Assembly: GCA_947570615.1 (NCBI GenBank)
Contig: CANOVJ010000013.1
Coordinates: 1-64,000, forward strand
Direction of reading: 5' to 3'
Length of the DNA stretch: 64,000 nt
DNA from: an uncultured Lachnospiraceae bacterium
Lineage (GTDB): Bacteria > Bacillota > Clostridia > Lachnospirales > Lachnospiraceae
Made by a program: the position numbers and the translations under genes
The notes under the pieces: generated by a model
Databases searched by the model: none
What the model was told of the DNA's origin: nothing
What the model saw: only the letters and a program-made list of their open reading frames with translations
Part shown: positions 1 through 7,877 of the stretch, piece after piece
Numbering within the stretch: position 1 is the stretch's first letter
How the letters are laid out: each line of letters opens with the position of its first letter

Positions 1-4
1 ATAG

Positions 5-42
5 AAAAAGCCTAATTCTTTTAACAAAGAATCAGACTTTTT
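5..42 (-). terminator. Intrinsic terminator
   Basis: Arms 5-20 and 27-42 form a 16-bp stem around a short loop. Read as minus-strand RNA the two imperfect positions become G-U pairs, and the 3' arm ends in a U run. It sits downstream of the truncated methyltransferase and would end its transcript. Confidence 0.6.
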
Positions 43-110
43 CAGTGCCCTCGATATTACAGTGTTCCTATTAAAACTCATTCATATGGTTGATGATCAA
101 CACTAAACGT

Positions 111-536
111 CTACTTTATACCATAAAGCCCCATCTGCATATATACACATTCGGTTGCTTTTTTTCGCTCCTGTTCCCGCATATAATGGTGAGATTGAAT
201 TGCTGTAACGACATCAAAACAATTTTCATATTTAACAGAATCGGACATAGCGCAGACAAATTTCACCGAACGATTTTCCAATTTAAATTTTGCCTGTTCA
301 AGCATTTTTTCTGAAGGGTCAACAAGCACAAAATGAACCGCTGGAAATTTCTGAAATGCTTGTTCTTCTAAAGTACCTGTCCCACACCCTAAGTCCAGCC
401 AATATATTTCGTCAAAACCACATTGCTCTATCACGTCCAATGTTTGGCGATAAAATTCTGAATAGTATGGTATCGTTTGATTGATTTTTACATCATATTC
501 TTTTGCTAACATTGGTGTAGTATTATCGTTTGGCAT
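111..536 (-). pseudogene. Class I SAM-dependent methyltransferase, C-terminally truncated
   Basis: The 141-residue product has the SAM-binding motif I LDLGCGTGTLE followed by an acidic VLVDPSEKML strand, as in small-molecule class I methyltransferases. The chosen ATG follows AAAGGAG at 8 nt; a longer reading frame to 632 has no such site. After the helix ending KKATECVY the family normally continues for 60-100 residues with a GG-containing strand, but here about 11 unrelated residues precede the stop. It is therefore probably a truncated, non-functional copy. The substrate cannot be told. Confidence 0.55.
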
Positions 537-724
537 ACAATTAACTCCTTTATCAAATACCGATTTTGTCAACGGTTCGGTAAAATGTGCGCTACATTTC
601 TTACTTGATGCTAAATTCCGCTGTAAAAGCATAATCTGTATAGTCCCTGATTCCCCTAAAATCTGTAACGGTTTTTACAATACGGTATCTGCCCGGCTCC
701 AGCTATCCATAGAGCCATTCAAAA

Positions 725-1162
725 TCAATAGTCAATTACTATCACCGTTTCTCCATCCAAAGGGGATAAGACATCTGTGCTGTTTTCCTCTTTACTCCAT
801 CTCGCATAAGCCCATTGTCTTTTCGTGTTATCTACTTCATCATCACTTATTCGGGTTCCACATTCTTGATATACATAGAAATCGTTGAGCGTTTCTGTAC
901 CTTCATCTTCCTGAATGTAATACTTACTTCCAATTATGTGGGCATACTCTTTTTCTGCATCAGTCAATTCCCCGTCATAAGAATATCCCGCCGGCAATTC
1001 CTGCAAGATAACCATATCGGATGCAAAATATTTATACCCATTCAAGACAATTGTTGGCGCTCCAGCATATACTTTCTCAGACTCTGCACTGTTTAAAGCT
1101 CCACACCCTGTTGTCAACCAAACAAACGCCATTATCATAATAAATGCTATTCTTTTTCTCAT
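725..1162 (-). CDS. Putative lipoprotein of unknown function
   Basis: A 145-residue protein with a basic N-terminus (MRKR), a hydrophobic stretch and a lipobox LTTGC, so it should be exported, lipidated on Cys20 and anchored outside the membrane. The remainder is acidic and hydrophilic with no motif I recognise. GGGAG lies 5 nt before the ATG. It is the last gene of a leftward group with the two unknown genes at 1218-2632, possibly one transcript under the repeat operator near 2750. Function is unknown. Confidence 0.6.
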   Translation of the reverse strand: MRKRIAFIMIMAFVWLTTGCGALNSAESEKVYAGAPTIVLNGYKYFASDMVILQELPAGYSYDGELTDAEKEYAHIIGSKYYIQEDEGTETLNDFYVYQECGTRISDDEVDNTKRQWAYARWSKEENSTDVLSPLDGETVIVIDY

Positions 1163-1217
1163 ACCGCTCCCTTCAGTTTTTCAAGAAACGCCACATAAAA
1201 TCATCTATTCCTACAGC

Positions 1218-1874
1218 TTATGCCTTCACATCAAACATACCGCGTTCCTCAATATAATCCGGCAACTCAGTGAGTCCGCTGTTTCCTTTTACAGAACGGT
1301 ACTCGCTCCAATAAATAGAATAAAACTGCTTCTTTTTCTCCAATTCTGCGGGTGTCATTTCATAGCTCCAACCGTTTCCTGTGTTCATCAAAACTTTTGC
1401 GCCCTGACATTCAATAACAGCACCATATCCGCCAGTGGAGAGGATAGGGCAGGTAAGCGTTCCGCCGCCTGCAAGCGGAAGCTGCCTCTCTGCAAGATTC
1501 CCCCTGCCGTCTGCCTGTTCCAAAAAATCCAGTAGGGATAATTCGCCAATCCCCCTGCACTTTGGATTCGTATTGCCGCTCTTTGCTATGGCGTTCTTTG
1601 CAGACTGGTACAGGCTCTTTCTGTCGGGGGAAACATCAGACAGATATTCTGCCCTCAACTGTAATAACTGCCTGTCAATGCTGTCCTTATCCGCTTTGTT
1701 TGTTGCCGTTGCCGCATTACGGGCAAGTCCTTTTATCTCTGCTATAAATTCAGCCTGTGTTTTTTCCTGTTTTGCGGCGGACGGAATGTAAGACCAGTTC
1801 GGCTGTCCTGTTCCTAAAGTTGCGATTGTAACATTTTTTATGCTGTTTACTGCACCATTTAATGATATACCCAT
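1218..1874 (-). CDS. Protein of unknown function
   Basis: The start at 1874 is preferred over 1910 because AGGTGG lies just upstream and the product then begins MGISLNGAVNS. The 218-residue protein has an Ala/Lys-rich helical middle (residues about 30-105) and a Gly-rich segment (LAGGGTLTCPILSTGGYG) near residue 135. It has no signal peptide or membrane segment. It lies 72 nt downstream of another unknown gene and is probably co-transcribed with it. I do not recognise a family; partnership with its neighbour is an inference from adjacency. Confidence 0.5.
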   Translation of the reverse strand: MGISLNGAVNSIKNVTIATLGTGQPNWSYIPSAAKQEKTQAEFIAEIKGLARNAATATNKADKDSIDRQLLQLRAEYLSDVSPDRKSLYQSAKNAIAKSGNTNPKCRGIGELSLLDFLEQADGRGNLAERQLPLAGGGTLTCPILSTGGYGAVIECQGAKVLMNTGNGWSYEMTPAELEKKKQFYSIYWSEYRSVKGNSGLTELPDYIEERGMFDVKA

Positions 1875-1945
1875 AATAACCACCTGTCTGTAAAACTGTT
1901 TATCACACACTTACATCTAACGAACTGCCAAATAAAATGTAATAA

Positions 1946-2632
1946 TTATATCTTCATATCCACCGATGACAGCGGGCTTCCTGATTTTTTCAAATTCGCC
2001 TCCACGGATTCCCTTGTGATACCGTCTAATGCCCCTGATGAGATTGGCTTTCCGATTTCCCAATTTGGATCAACAGCTTTTGCTGCGGATATAAATGCCT
2101 GGCGATACGCCCGTTCATACTGCTCCATAGTATATCCCGCCGCCAGACGGTCATCTTTTTTCGTCTTTCTGTACAGATTGTCATATACATCACTGCGCCT
2201 TGTCGTATCGCCATTCAGGACTCCATTTTCATGCAAAAATTCTTCCTTAGTCTGCTCAAACATCTCATCCTTGCTGCTCTCCGGAATAGAGATAATACGC
2301 TTTTGACGACCTGCATTTTCATCTGTCAGTACAAGTCCGGCAAGTCCGTTTCTGGGATTGATAAAATCCCCATCCTTGTCATAGCATTTCATTGAATTTT
2401 TAATACACTGGATATTCGTGTACATTGCACCGTTTCCATTCTGCATCATTTCTTTTATTGCAGCCTTATACCGGGCGCTGTTCGTGTCAATCCCCGCCGC
2501 CCTTAACTGCGACTGTATAGAACTGCTGTTTAACTGGGATAACTGAAAACTGCCCATAGCACTTGTACCCTTCATACCCTTTGCTCCAAACATACTCTGA
2601 AATAAAAAACTGTAGTCTGTAATTTTAGACAT
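1946..2632 (-). CDS. Protein of unknown function
   Basis: A 228-residue soluble protein with a strong AGGGAGG site before the ATG. The N-terminus (YSFLFQSMFGAKGMKG) is followed by Ser/Gln-rich sequence and a largely helical, charged C-terminal half with a TMEQYERAYRQAFISAAK helix. There are no transmembrane segments and no catalytic motif I can name. It is first in a leftward three-gene group (this, 1218-1874, lipoprotein) and lies downstream of two GTACAGA repeats that may be a LytTR operator. Function is unknown. Confidence 0.55.
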   Translation of the reverse strand: MSKITDYSFLFQSMFGAKGMKGTSAMGSFQLSQLNSSSIQSQLRAAGIDTNSARYKAAIKEMMQNGNGAMYTNIQCIKNSMKCYDKDGDFINPRNGLAGLVLTDENAGRQKRIISIPESSKDEMFEQTKEEFLHENGVLNGDTTRRSDVYDNLYRKTKKDDRLAAGYTMEQYERAYRQAFISAAKAVDPNWEIGKPISSGALDGITRESVEANLKKSGSPLSSVDMKI

Positions 2633-2739
2633 TGTTATTACCTCCCTGATAAAATTCCATTTTCATTTCTGCACATATACTGCATCGTCGCTTTTACTAT
2701 CGGAAATCTGAATATAAAACCTTATGCGTTTGTTCCGAG

Positions 2740-2766
2740 GTACAGATTTTTTTCCCGAAGTACAGA
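2740..2766 (-). promoter_or_regulatory. Candidate LytTR-type operator (two direct repeats)
   Basis: On the minus strand TCTGTAC occurs twice, exactly 20 bp apart, each adjoining A/G-rich sequence (GGGAAAAAA). It lies about 110 bp upstream of the start at 2632 and beside the relic LytTR regulator. Paired direct repeats two helical turns apart are the usual target layout for LytTR response regulators. The same arrangement recurs at 5000-5026. Confidence 0.45.
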
Positions 2767-2848
2767 TTTTTTATGTTTTTCCTCCAAATCGGTCTAAAAG
2801 TCTGTTCCTTTCCCTCTTAATACATCTTTATGTTTTACACTGTTGTGT

Positions 2849-3432
2849 CTACCTGTTCAGGATCACGTCACTGTAAAATTTCCCATCACCGTTTTTATAG
2901 AGGACACTCCCTCCGTATTTCTCCACGCACCGCTGCACTTCGAGACTGCCTGCATTGCGTTTTCCAAGAGGTTCCCAAAGAGCGTTGTCACATCCACCGA
3001 CTCTATGAACCCAAGTCTTGTGCTTTCTACCTTTACCACGAACCGGATGCCGATGCCCTCCGCTGCCTGCTTCCTGTCTGCAAGAAGAATATTCAGCATG
3101 GGATTATCAGAATATTCCTCCGGCACAAGGGGCTTTAAGATACCGCCAATCTGCCTTGTGTACTCCATCGCCTTGTCCGCCATGCCTGCCTGGTACAATT
3201 CCTCAATAGAGCGGATGTGTTTGCTGACATCATGGAGGATTTCAATAGACTTCCCGAATTTCTCTCGCTGTCTCTCATAATGTTCAAACTGCATACTCTC
3301 CTGCTGCTTCATCATGGCGATCTGAAACTCCATGCTGTTCTTTTCATCCTCCATCTTCAGAGAATAGAACAGGTACAGGTTGGAAAAAATAACACAACAT
3401 AAATTTACACAGAGCAGGAAATAGTCCGCTCC
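2849..3432 (-). pseudogene. GHKL (AgrC/VirS-like) sensor histidine kinase remnant
   Basis: Residues after the LytTR end give one hydrophobic segment (FLLCVNLCCVIFSNLYLFY), a coiled coil, a DHp-like box (ILHDVSKHIRSIEEL) and an N-box (NLLENAMQA). These are the order expected for an AgrC-type kinase. The multi-pass N-terminal sensor is missing: the frame runs straight out of the regulator gene. Directly after the N-box the frame shifts and the normal C-terminal strand (VEKYGGSVLYKNG...) is found in another frame, so the G-boxes are deleted too. The original stop is at 2849. Confidence 0.65.
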
Positions 3433-4043
3433 ACTGCTATGGATATATTCATTGAGCCGTTCCTTGAACTGCGCCACCCTTTTTTGTGACAGCGGCACTG
3501 ACACACCGTTTTTCAATACGACCTCATATCCCTTTGTCTTTGCCACATTTTTCAGGTTTACAAGGATGCCCCGGCAGCTCGTCTCAAAACCGTAGGGCTG
3601 CATCCGCCCCTCCAGCCCGCTGATGACATCCGGGTACTCATATACCATATTTTCCGTCACAATCCTGACTTTCTTTTTTGCCTTGATGTATTCAAAGTAC
3701 AGGATCGTGTCAACGGGAAGCAGCAGGGCGGTTTTTCCGACAGGACGCCGTTTTTCTCATAAGATACATTGCGGAATTCCAGCCGCACCTCTTCCTTTTG
3801 GTACTGCCGTAAGAATGCCTGCAACTGTTCCTCTAGCGCCCCCGCCGACACCGGCTTTTCTAGAAATGCAAAAGCGTGTACGGTGTTCACCGCATCCATG
3901 CAGTATTGCCCGTAATTGGTGGTATATAAAGTAAAGTTTGTGATATGGTATTCTTCTGTGTATTTGTCTAAAAGCGGTTTCAGGATGCCTGTGAGGTCAT
4001 CCCTGTCCGCCTGTTCGTCCTCGCAGACTGCGATCTGAAGCAT
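3433..4043 (-). pseudogene. LytTR-family response regulator remnant
   Basis: The ATG at 4043 follows GGAGG at 8 nt and begins a receiver domain (MLQIAVCEDE). The conserved Lys of the EKPVS motif is residue 63 instead of about 103. Roughly 40 residues, including the phospho-acceptor Asp, are therefore missing in frame. Near 3732-3740 an A run carries a one-base shift; the LytTR DNA-binding domain (KTALLLPVDTILYFEYI, then the YGFETSCRGILVNLKN helix) continues in the other frame to EYIHSS. It is then fused to the kinase relic. It cannot be phosphorylated normally. Confidence 0.7.
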
Positions 4044-4113
4044 TGCTCCTGCCTCCTTTGCTGATTTATGTTTAAGGGATTGGTATTGCGGTGTGACTAC
4101 AATACCCTTTTTA

Positions 4114-4965
4114 TTATACATGGTCTGCTATGTCATTCCTATTTTTTCTCTGTAATCCGATAAACACTGCAAGCAGTATAACATTAACTACAAAAACAAC
4201 AATACTTCCTTCTATTTTACATTCCCCACCAGATAAAAGATTACTTCCTGAAAAGGTCATATTCAGCAAATGCGGATAATCATCTGCCAGCGACACACCG
4301 CCTAATACTAACGCACCTATTCCATTCCATATAAAGTGCATGATTGTTGGCGCTATAAGAGAACCGCTATATTCCAGGATAACCGTCATAAGCAGACTCA
4401 TTGTAAGAACATTTACTACCGGAACCGCGCCCGCCTCAAGTGCGCCTCCATGCAATAATGTAAACAACGCAGTGGTTACTATGGTGGAAATGGCAATATT
4501 ATATTTTTGTTTCAGCACTTGATAAAGCCAGCCCCTTACAAGCAGCTCCTGCATGATAACATTCAGGAAAGCTGCCAATATCCACACAAAAAATAAAGGA
4601 ATATCATTCTTTCCGCTAAAATCTATAGCTTTCATCAACTTCATAATAACAACAGGAAATCCTAACCACAAAATTCCCGTTATAATTCCTATCAAAACTC
4701 CTTTTATCGGATAATTAAAAAGATGTAATTTTATAGTTTTCTTTTTAATTATCCAAAAAATGAATGTAAAAGCTATAATCGACAGCAGCGGTGTGATTTC
4801 TGCCCATAATCTCCATACGGCAGGATTATCCGAATTGGACAACGGCAACACTGCTGACAATATTGCCCACCCCAGGAAAAAACATATACATTCTATAAAA
4901 GTGATCACTATCCTTTTCAAAACATTTTCCTCCATTTCGTCATTCATATAGTTTAACTGTAACAT
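4114..4965 (-). CDS. CPBP-family intramembrane metalloprotease
   Basis: A 283-residue multi-spanning protein with the three signature motifs of the CPBP (CAAX protease/bacteriocin-processing, Abi) family: QELLVRG (usually EExxxR, so the first Glu is Gln), FTLLHGG and APTIMHFIWN. The His and Glu residues would bind zinc within the membrane. In Firmicutes such genes are often peptide-maturation or bacteriocin-immunity factors next to LytTR systems, which fits the relic regulator beside it. The ATG is only 3 nt from GCGGAG; an internal ATG six codons on is possible. It appears intact. Confidence 0.8.
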   Translation of the reverse strand: MLQLNYMNDEMEENVLKRIVITFIECICFFLGWAILSAVLPLSNSDNPAVWRLWAEITPLLSIIAFTFIFWIIKKKTIKLHLFNYPIKGVLIGIITGILWLGFPVVIMKLMKAIDFSGKNDIPLFFVWILAAFLNVIMQELLVRGWLYQVLKQKYNIAISTIVTTALFTLLHGGALEAGAVPVVNVLTMSLLMTVILEYSGSLIAPTIMHFIWNGIGALVLGGVSLADDYPHLLNMTFSGSNLLSGGECKIEGSIVVFVVNVILLAVFIGLQRKNRNDIADHV

Positions 4966-4999
4966 AAACTCCGCTAAATATCATTCACTTTATCCCAAC

Positions 5000-5026
5000 G
5001 TACAGATTTTTCCCCCGAAAGACAGG
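5000..5026 (-). promoter_or_regulatory. Candidate LytTR-type operator upstream of the CPBP gene
   Basis: Minus strand: CCTGTCT and TCTGTAC start 20 bp apart and are separated by TTCGGGGGAAAAA. The layout is nearly identical to that at 2740-2766, and it lies 35-60 bp upstream of the CPBP start. The distal half is degenerate and abuts the group II intron end. Confidence 0.4.
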
Positions 5027-5098
5027 TAATAGGGTAGAGGGAGAATAAGTTTCCCGCCCCTCTCATTGAACCGTACGTACGGGACTCGTATACGGCTC
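5027..5098 (-). mobile_element. Group II intron 3' end (domains V and VI)
   Basis: On the minus strand 5098-5068 folds as domain V. GAGCCGUAU pairs with GUACGGUUC, an AC two-base bulge follows, and a short ACG/CGU upper stem closes the loop. The catalytic AGC triad is present. The upper stem is shorter than the usual five pairs, so the RNA may be inactive. Domain VI follows (AGAGGG with CCCUCU) and the intron would end near 5027, directly against the repeat operator. No intact intron 5' end is visible in the window. Confidence 0.65.
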
Positions 5099-5104
5099 TA
5101 CAAC

Positions 5105-5368
5105 TTATATTTCAACTTTAACTAAGTAAGAGGATAGGGGATTAAGCAGTCCTGCTCCGTCACTTATCCTATTTTCAAGCAAATCTTTACTGATTATGAA
5201 ATTCACTACGTTCATTCCACATCTTCTGTACCAGCCAAGTCTTGAATTAGCAACCTTGAATATTTCCTCATGGCTAATTCCGTTTTGGTGTTTCCTGTTC
5301 AGATAACTTAGGAACTGCAGGAAAATAAGTGATACAGATTGCGCAGGATATTTCTTCGAGGACGTATG
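5105..5368 (-). pseudogene. Group II intron reverse transcriptase, C-terminal fragment
   Basis: Reading leftward from 5368 an open frame of about 87 codons contains LNRKHQNGISHEEIFKVANS and LGWYRRCGMNVVNF and stops 7 nt before domain V. This is the position expected for the C-terminus of an intron-encoded protein. The similarity to reverse-transcriptase C-terminal (thumb/maturase) segments is by eye. The palm and YADD motif are absent, so it is a remnant. Confidence 0.45.
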
Positions 5369-5454
5369 TCAAAAAACGTAAGCGCAGCGGGCTATGGCGA
5401 GGCTTTTGGGCATGCGTAATCGGAGAAATAGACAAGTCAAAATGTGGCAGTTAA

Positions 5455-5523
5455 TCACGGCATCTCCTCAATGTCAAAGATGCGTCGCCCACATTTCGGG
5501 TTCGGGCATTTCACCTTTTCCAT
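5455..5523 (-). pseudogene. 22-codon zinc-ribbon-like ORF, probably a fragment
   Basis: The ATG is preceded by GGGGAGG at 8 nt. The peptide holds a CPNPKCGRRIFD half-zinc-ribbon (two Cys) and stops after IEEMP. Related-looking small proteins normally have a second Cys pair, so this is likely the front of a disrupted gene. It may be chance. Confidence 0.25.
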
Positions 5524-5645
5524 TGACCACCGCCTCCCCGCACTGATATGGAACAAGGGAACCAGCCAATCCCTGCCGGTTCTTTTTTATCCTTTATGCT
5601 TTATGTAGTAAATCTGTTGCGACTGCGGCTTTCAGGACGGTATCC

Positions 5646-5806
5646 TCAAAGCTGCCCTTCCCGCTTTCCTTCAAATGGGTACTTTCGGTGTTTCCGGTAG
5701 TTGTAATAGGCATTCGGATATATGTCCAATCGGCGCAGCAGCCAGCGGATTCCGAATTCCTCACGATATTGGTCTATGAATCGATAAGCCTCTAATCGAT
5801 TTCCTT
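5646..5806 (-). pseudogene. IS3-family orfB, N-terminal fragment
   Basis: In the -1 frame relative to orfA, the sequence reads LEAYRFIDQYREEFGIRWLL then RRLDIYPNAYYNYRKHRK, the standard N-terminus of an IS3-group OrfB. A stop follows at 5646. The DDE catalytic core is missing. Confidence 0.65.
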
Positions 5807-6076
5807 TGCAAAGAATGCCGCCGCTTTTTTTAGGAAGGCTATTTCCTTCTTCAATTCATCGTTTTCCCTTTTTAAGCGGAGATTCTCTTTCATGGAGTCG
5901 TATTCTTCTTTGTCTTGGGGGCTTGTCTGGCATTCTTCACATAATTCGCGGCACCATTTGGAGATGCTGGCTTTGGATACACCATATTCTGCGGTGATGC
6001 TTTTGTAGGTACGACCTTCTTCCTCATGAAGACGGACAATCTTCTTTTTAAATTCGGGTGTGTAATTTTGCGGCAT
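5792..6076 (-). CDS. IS3-family transposase OrfA
   Basis: A 94-residue helix-turn-helix protein (KKKIVRLHEEEGRTYKSI, VSKASISKWC) followed by a leucine-zipper-like coiled coil (LKRENDELKKEIAFLKKAAA). Both are typical of IS3 OrfA, which binds the element ends and multimerises. An A7G heptamer-type slippery run near 5824-5831 precedes the orfB overlap, as for programmed -1 frameshifting. It is intact, but its OrfB partner is not. Confidence 0.8.
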   Translation of the reverse strand: MPQNYTPEFKKKIVRLHEEEGRTYKSITAEYGVSKASISKWCRELCEECQTSPQDKEEYDSMKENLRLKRENDELKKEIAFLKKAAAFFAKEID

Positions 6077-6141
6077 AATAAGTACCTCTTTCTTAATTAT
6101 TTTCAGTATATCTTATTAGCCACTCCCGTTACTACTTTATT

Positions 6142-6276
6142 ATAGCAGGTCAGCTATGGTACAAGTTTGTCGTGTTGAAAGAGACAGAAGGGAAGTGCTT
6201 CCTGGCGGTGTATGCAGAAGATTTTATTGCGGGATTCCAGCACAAGTCAGACGCAGAGTGCCTCATACCCCATTAG
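6142..6276 (+). pseudogene. Reverse-transcriptase palm fragment (YADD region)
   Basis: On the plus strand an open frame reads KCFLAVYAEDFIAGFQHKSD. This matches the group II intron RT active-site segment (YADDF-GFQ-K-DAE), with Asp changed to Glu at the first catalytic position. It ends at a stop just before the IS left end. It is in the opposite orientation to the intron 3' end at 5.1 kb, so it probably comes from a different or inverted copy. Confidence 0.5.
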
Positions 6277-6331
6277 ATAGACATGTAGAACGAATGGTAT
6301 AATCTATCCAACAGAGTCAGGAGGAAAGGTT

Positions 6332-6616
6332 ATGGCACAGACGTATAGTATCGAATTCAAGGAAGAAGCATGTAAGCGTGTTCAGCCGGGAATACCTGCA
6401 GCACAGGTCGCAAGGGAACTGGGCATTAATGTAAATACCCTCTGCACATGGATGTCCCGCTTTAAGGAACATCCCACAGAACCCTTTGTCGGCAGTGGTA
6501 ATCTCCATCAGGAGGATGCCGAACTGCGCGCCCTCAAAAAACGCATTAAAGATCTGGAAGAGGAAAATGAATTCCTAAAAAAAGCAAGCGCCTTCTTTGC
6601 CAAGAACCTGAAGTGA
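6332..6616 (+). CDS. IS3-family transposase OrfA
   Basis: A 94-residue protein with an N-terminal helix-turn-helix (VARELGINVNTLCTWMSRF) and a C-terminal coiled coil (LKKRIKDLEEENEFLKKAS). AGGAGG precedes the ATG. The A7G run at 6577-6584 is a classical slippery site for -1 frameshifting into orfB, which overlaps its stop. It belongs to the same family as the OrfA at 5792-6076 but is clearly divergent in sequence. Confidence 0.85.
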   Translation: MAQTYSIEFKEEACKRVQPGIPAAQVARELGINVNTLCTWMSRFKEHPTEPFVGSGNLHQEDAELRALKKRIKDLEEENEFLKKASAFFAKNLK

Positions 6617-7330
6617 TCCGTTATCTTTACATGGAACACAACCGTTCCAAATACCGGATCGCAAAGATGGCGCAATGGCTTCAGGTCTCCAAAAGCGGCT
6701 ATTATGCATGGCGCAGACGAACACCAGGCGCCCGCCAATTGGAGAATCGCTCCCTTCTGGAACAGATACGCCGGATCCATGAAGCGTCCCGCGGGACTTA
6801 CGGCAGCAAAAAGATCACCCATGAGGTAAACCGGAAGTCAGATGAGCAGTTGAACCACAAACGGATAGAGCGCATCATGCGTGAAAACGGCATCCGGTCA
6901 AAAGTCCGTAAAAAATATAAAGCAACAACAAATTCAAGGCACAGCCTTGCGGTAGCAGAAAATATCCTGAACAGGGATTTTAAAGCTGACAGGCCCGGAC
7001 AGAAGATGGTAAGTGACATCACTTATATCCCGACGGATGAAGGCTGGCTCTGCCTTGCGGGCGTCATGGATCTGTGCGGGAATAAGATCGTCGGCATATC
7101 CATGGACGGGCGTATGACAAAAGAACTTGTGATAGCTGCCCTGAAAGATGCTGTGCGGCATACGCGGTCAACTGAGGGTTGTATCCTGCACTCCGACAGG
7201 GGAAGCCAGATCAGCAGTATTCGAATATATATGGATATTTTATAACCGTAAGCGTATCCACGAGGCAAACGGCTATCTGACGCCGGAGGACTACTACCGT
7301 AGACACCAGACAGATTTGAAAGCGGCATAG
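6613..7330 (+). pseudogene. IS3-family transposase OrfB, internally deleted
   Basis: The N-terminal HTH_21 region (KSGYYAWRRRTPGAR) and the first two catalytic aspartates of the rve integrase core are present (VSDITYI and LHSDRGSQ). Directly after SDRGSQ the sequence jumps into another frame, which encodes the C-terminus (AVFEYIWIFYNRKRIHEANG, then LTPEDYYR). About 50-60 residues containing the catalytic Glu are missing. The junction is near 7205-7215. It is inactive. Confidence 0.8.
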
Positions 7331-7454
7331 CAGCTTTTGAATAAGTCGTCACACAGGCACAGCGGGCAAGAGAAAAATCGTTCCGCTATCCTGTGAAGAT
7401 GAAAAAACGAGCAAAACTGAGAACCGGATAGAATCCTTTCGTTTAAAGTGTCTA

Positions 7455-7648
7455 TGCTGGCGGGGATGGGTCATTCGAGAAGGGCGGTGCTGCCAATGAT
7501 CTTCGCAGACGGAAGGGTGTCCTGCGCCTATATTTATCCCTTTAAGGTAAATGGCAGGGAAGGGGAGTTTTATGATTCCTATGCCAATGACCAGGATTGG
7601 GGATTGTATTTTTACCTGAAATATTTGTGCTTTTCTTTTGATGCATAA
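7455..7648 (+). pseudogene. C-terminal fragment of an unrecognised protein
   Basis: Immediately after the IS right end an open frame runs for about 65 codons (GMGHSRRAVLPMIFADGRVS, then YPFKVNGREGEFYDSYANDQ) to a stop at 7648. It has no start or ribosome binding site of its own, so it is probably the tail of a gene cut by the insertion. The family is unknown. Confidence 0.3.
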
Positions 7649-7706
7649 ATCATCATTTCTCCTGAATTATGTTATTGGCCCGCTGCTATCCTGATTCAAA
7701 ATATTA

Positions 7707-7736
7707 TTGATGAAAGCCAGTCTGGCATGATATAAT
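7707..7736 (+). promoter_or_regulatory. Promoter of ychF (sigma-A type)
   Basis: TTGATG at 7707 and a perfect TATAAT at 7731 with an 18-bp spacer. It lies about 140 bp upstream of ychF. Confidence 0.6.
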
Positions 7737-7877
7737 ATTTAATCGTCCGATGACTTTCTGACGCGGGCTGTCTGCCCATATTTCCACACCAGACTGGTGC
7801 GGAACCGGTGCGGCAATAAAACAGAATTTTTCAGAAACTGCATAAAATCAGGCTTTTTAAGGAGGATATACAGAGAA

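Larger units (their letters stand above)
5646..6130 (-). mobile_element. IS3-family element remnant (leftward)
   Basis: A complete orfA with only about 50 codons of orfB, lying between reverse-transcriptase scraps. The orfB part breaks off near 5646. I could not define terminal inverted repeats with confidence, so the outer limits are approximate. Too little of orfB remains for transposition. Confidence 0.6.
6278..7454 (+). mobile_element. IS3-family insertion sequence with internal deletion
   Basis: The ends carry imperfect inverted repeats: TAGACATGTAGAACGAAT at 6278 and, inverted, TAGACACTTTAAACGAAA ending at 7454. Between them lie orfA and a damaged orfB. No target duplication is evident, in keeping with rearranged flanks. 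The orfB deletion makes it non-autonomous. Confidence 0.75.

Noticed and set aside
7717..7796. CCAGTCTGG and CCAGACTGG as a distant inverted repeat upstream of ychF
   Set aside because: Only 9 bp with a long loop; likely by chance.
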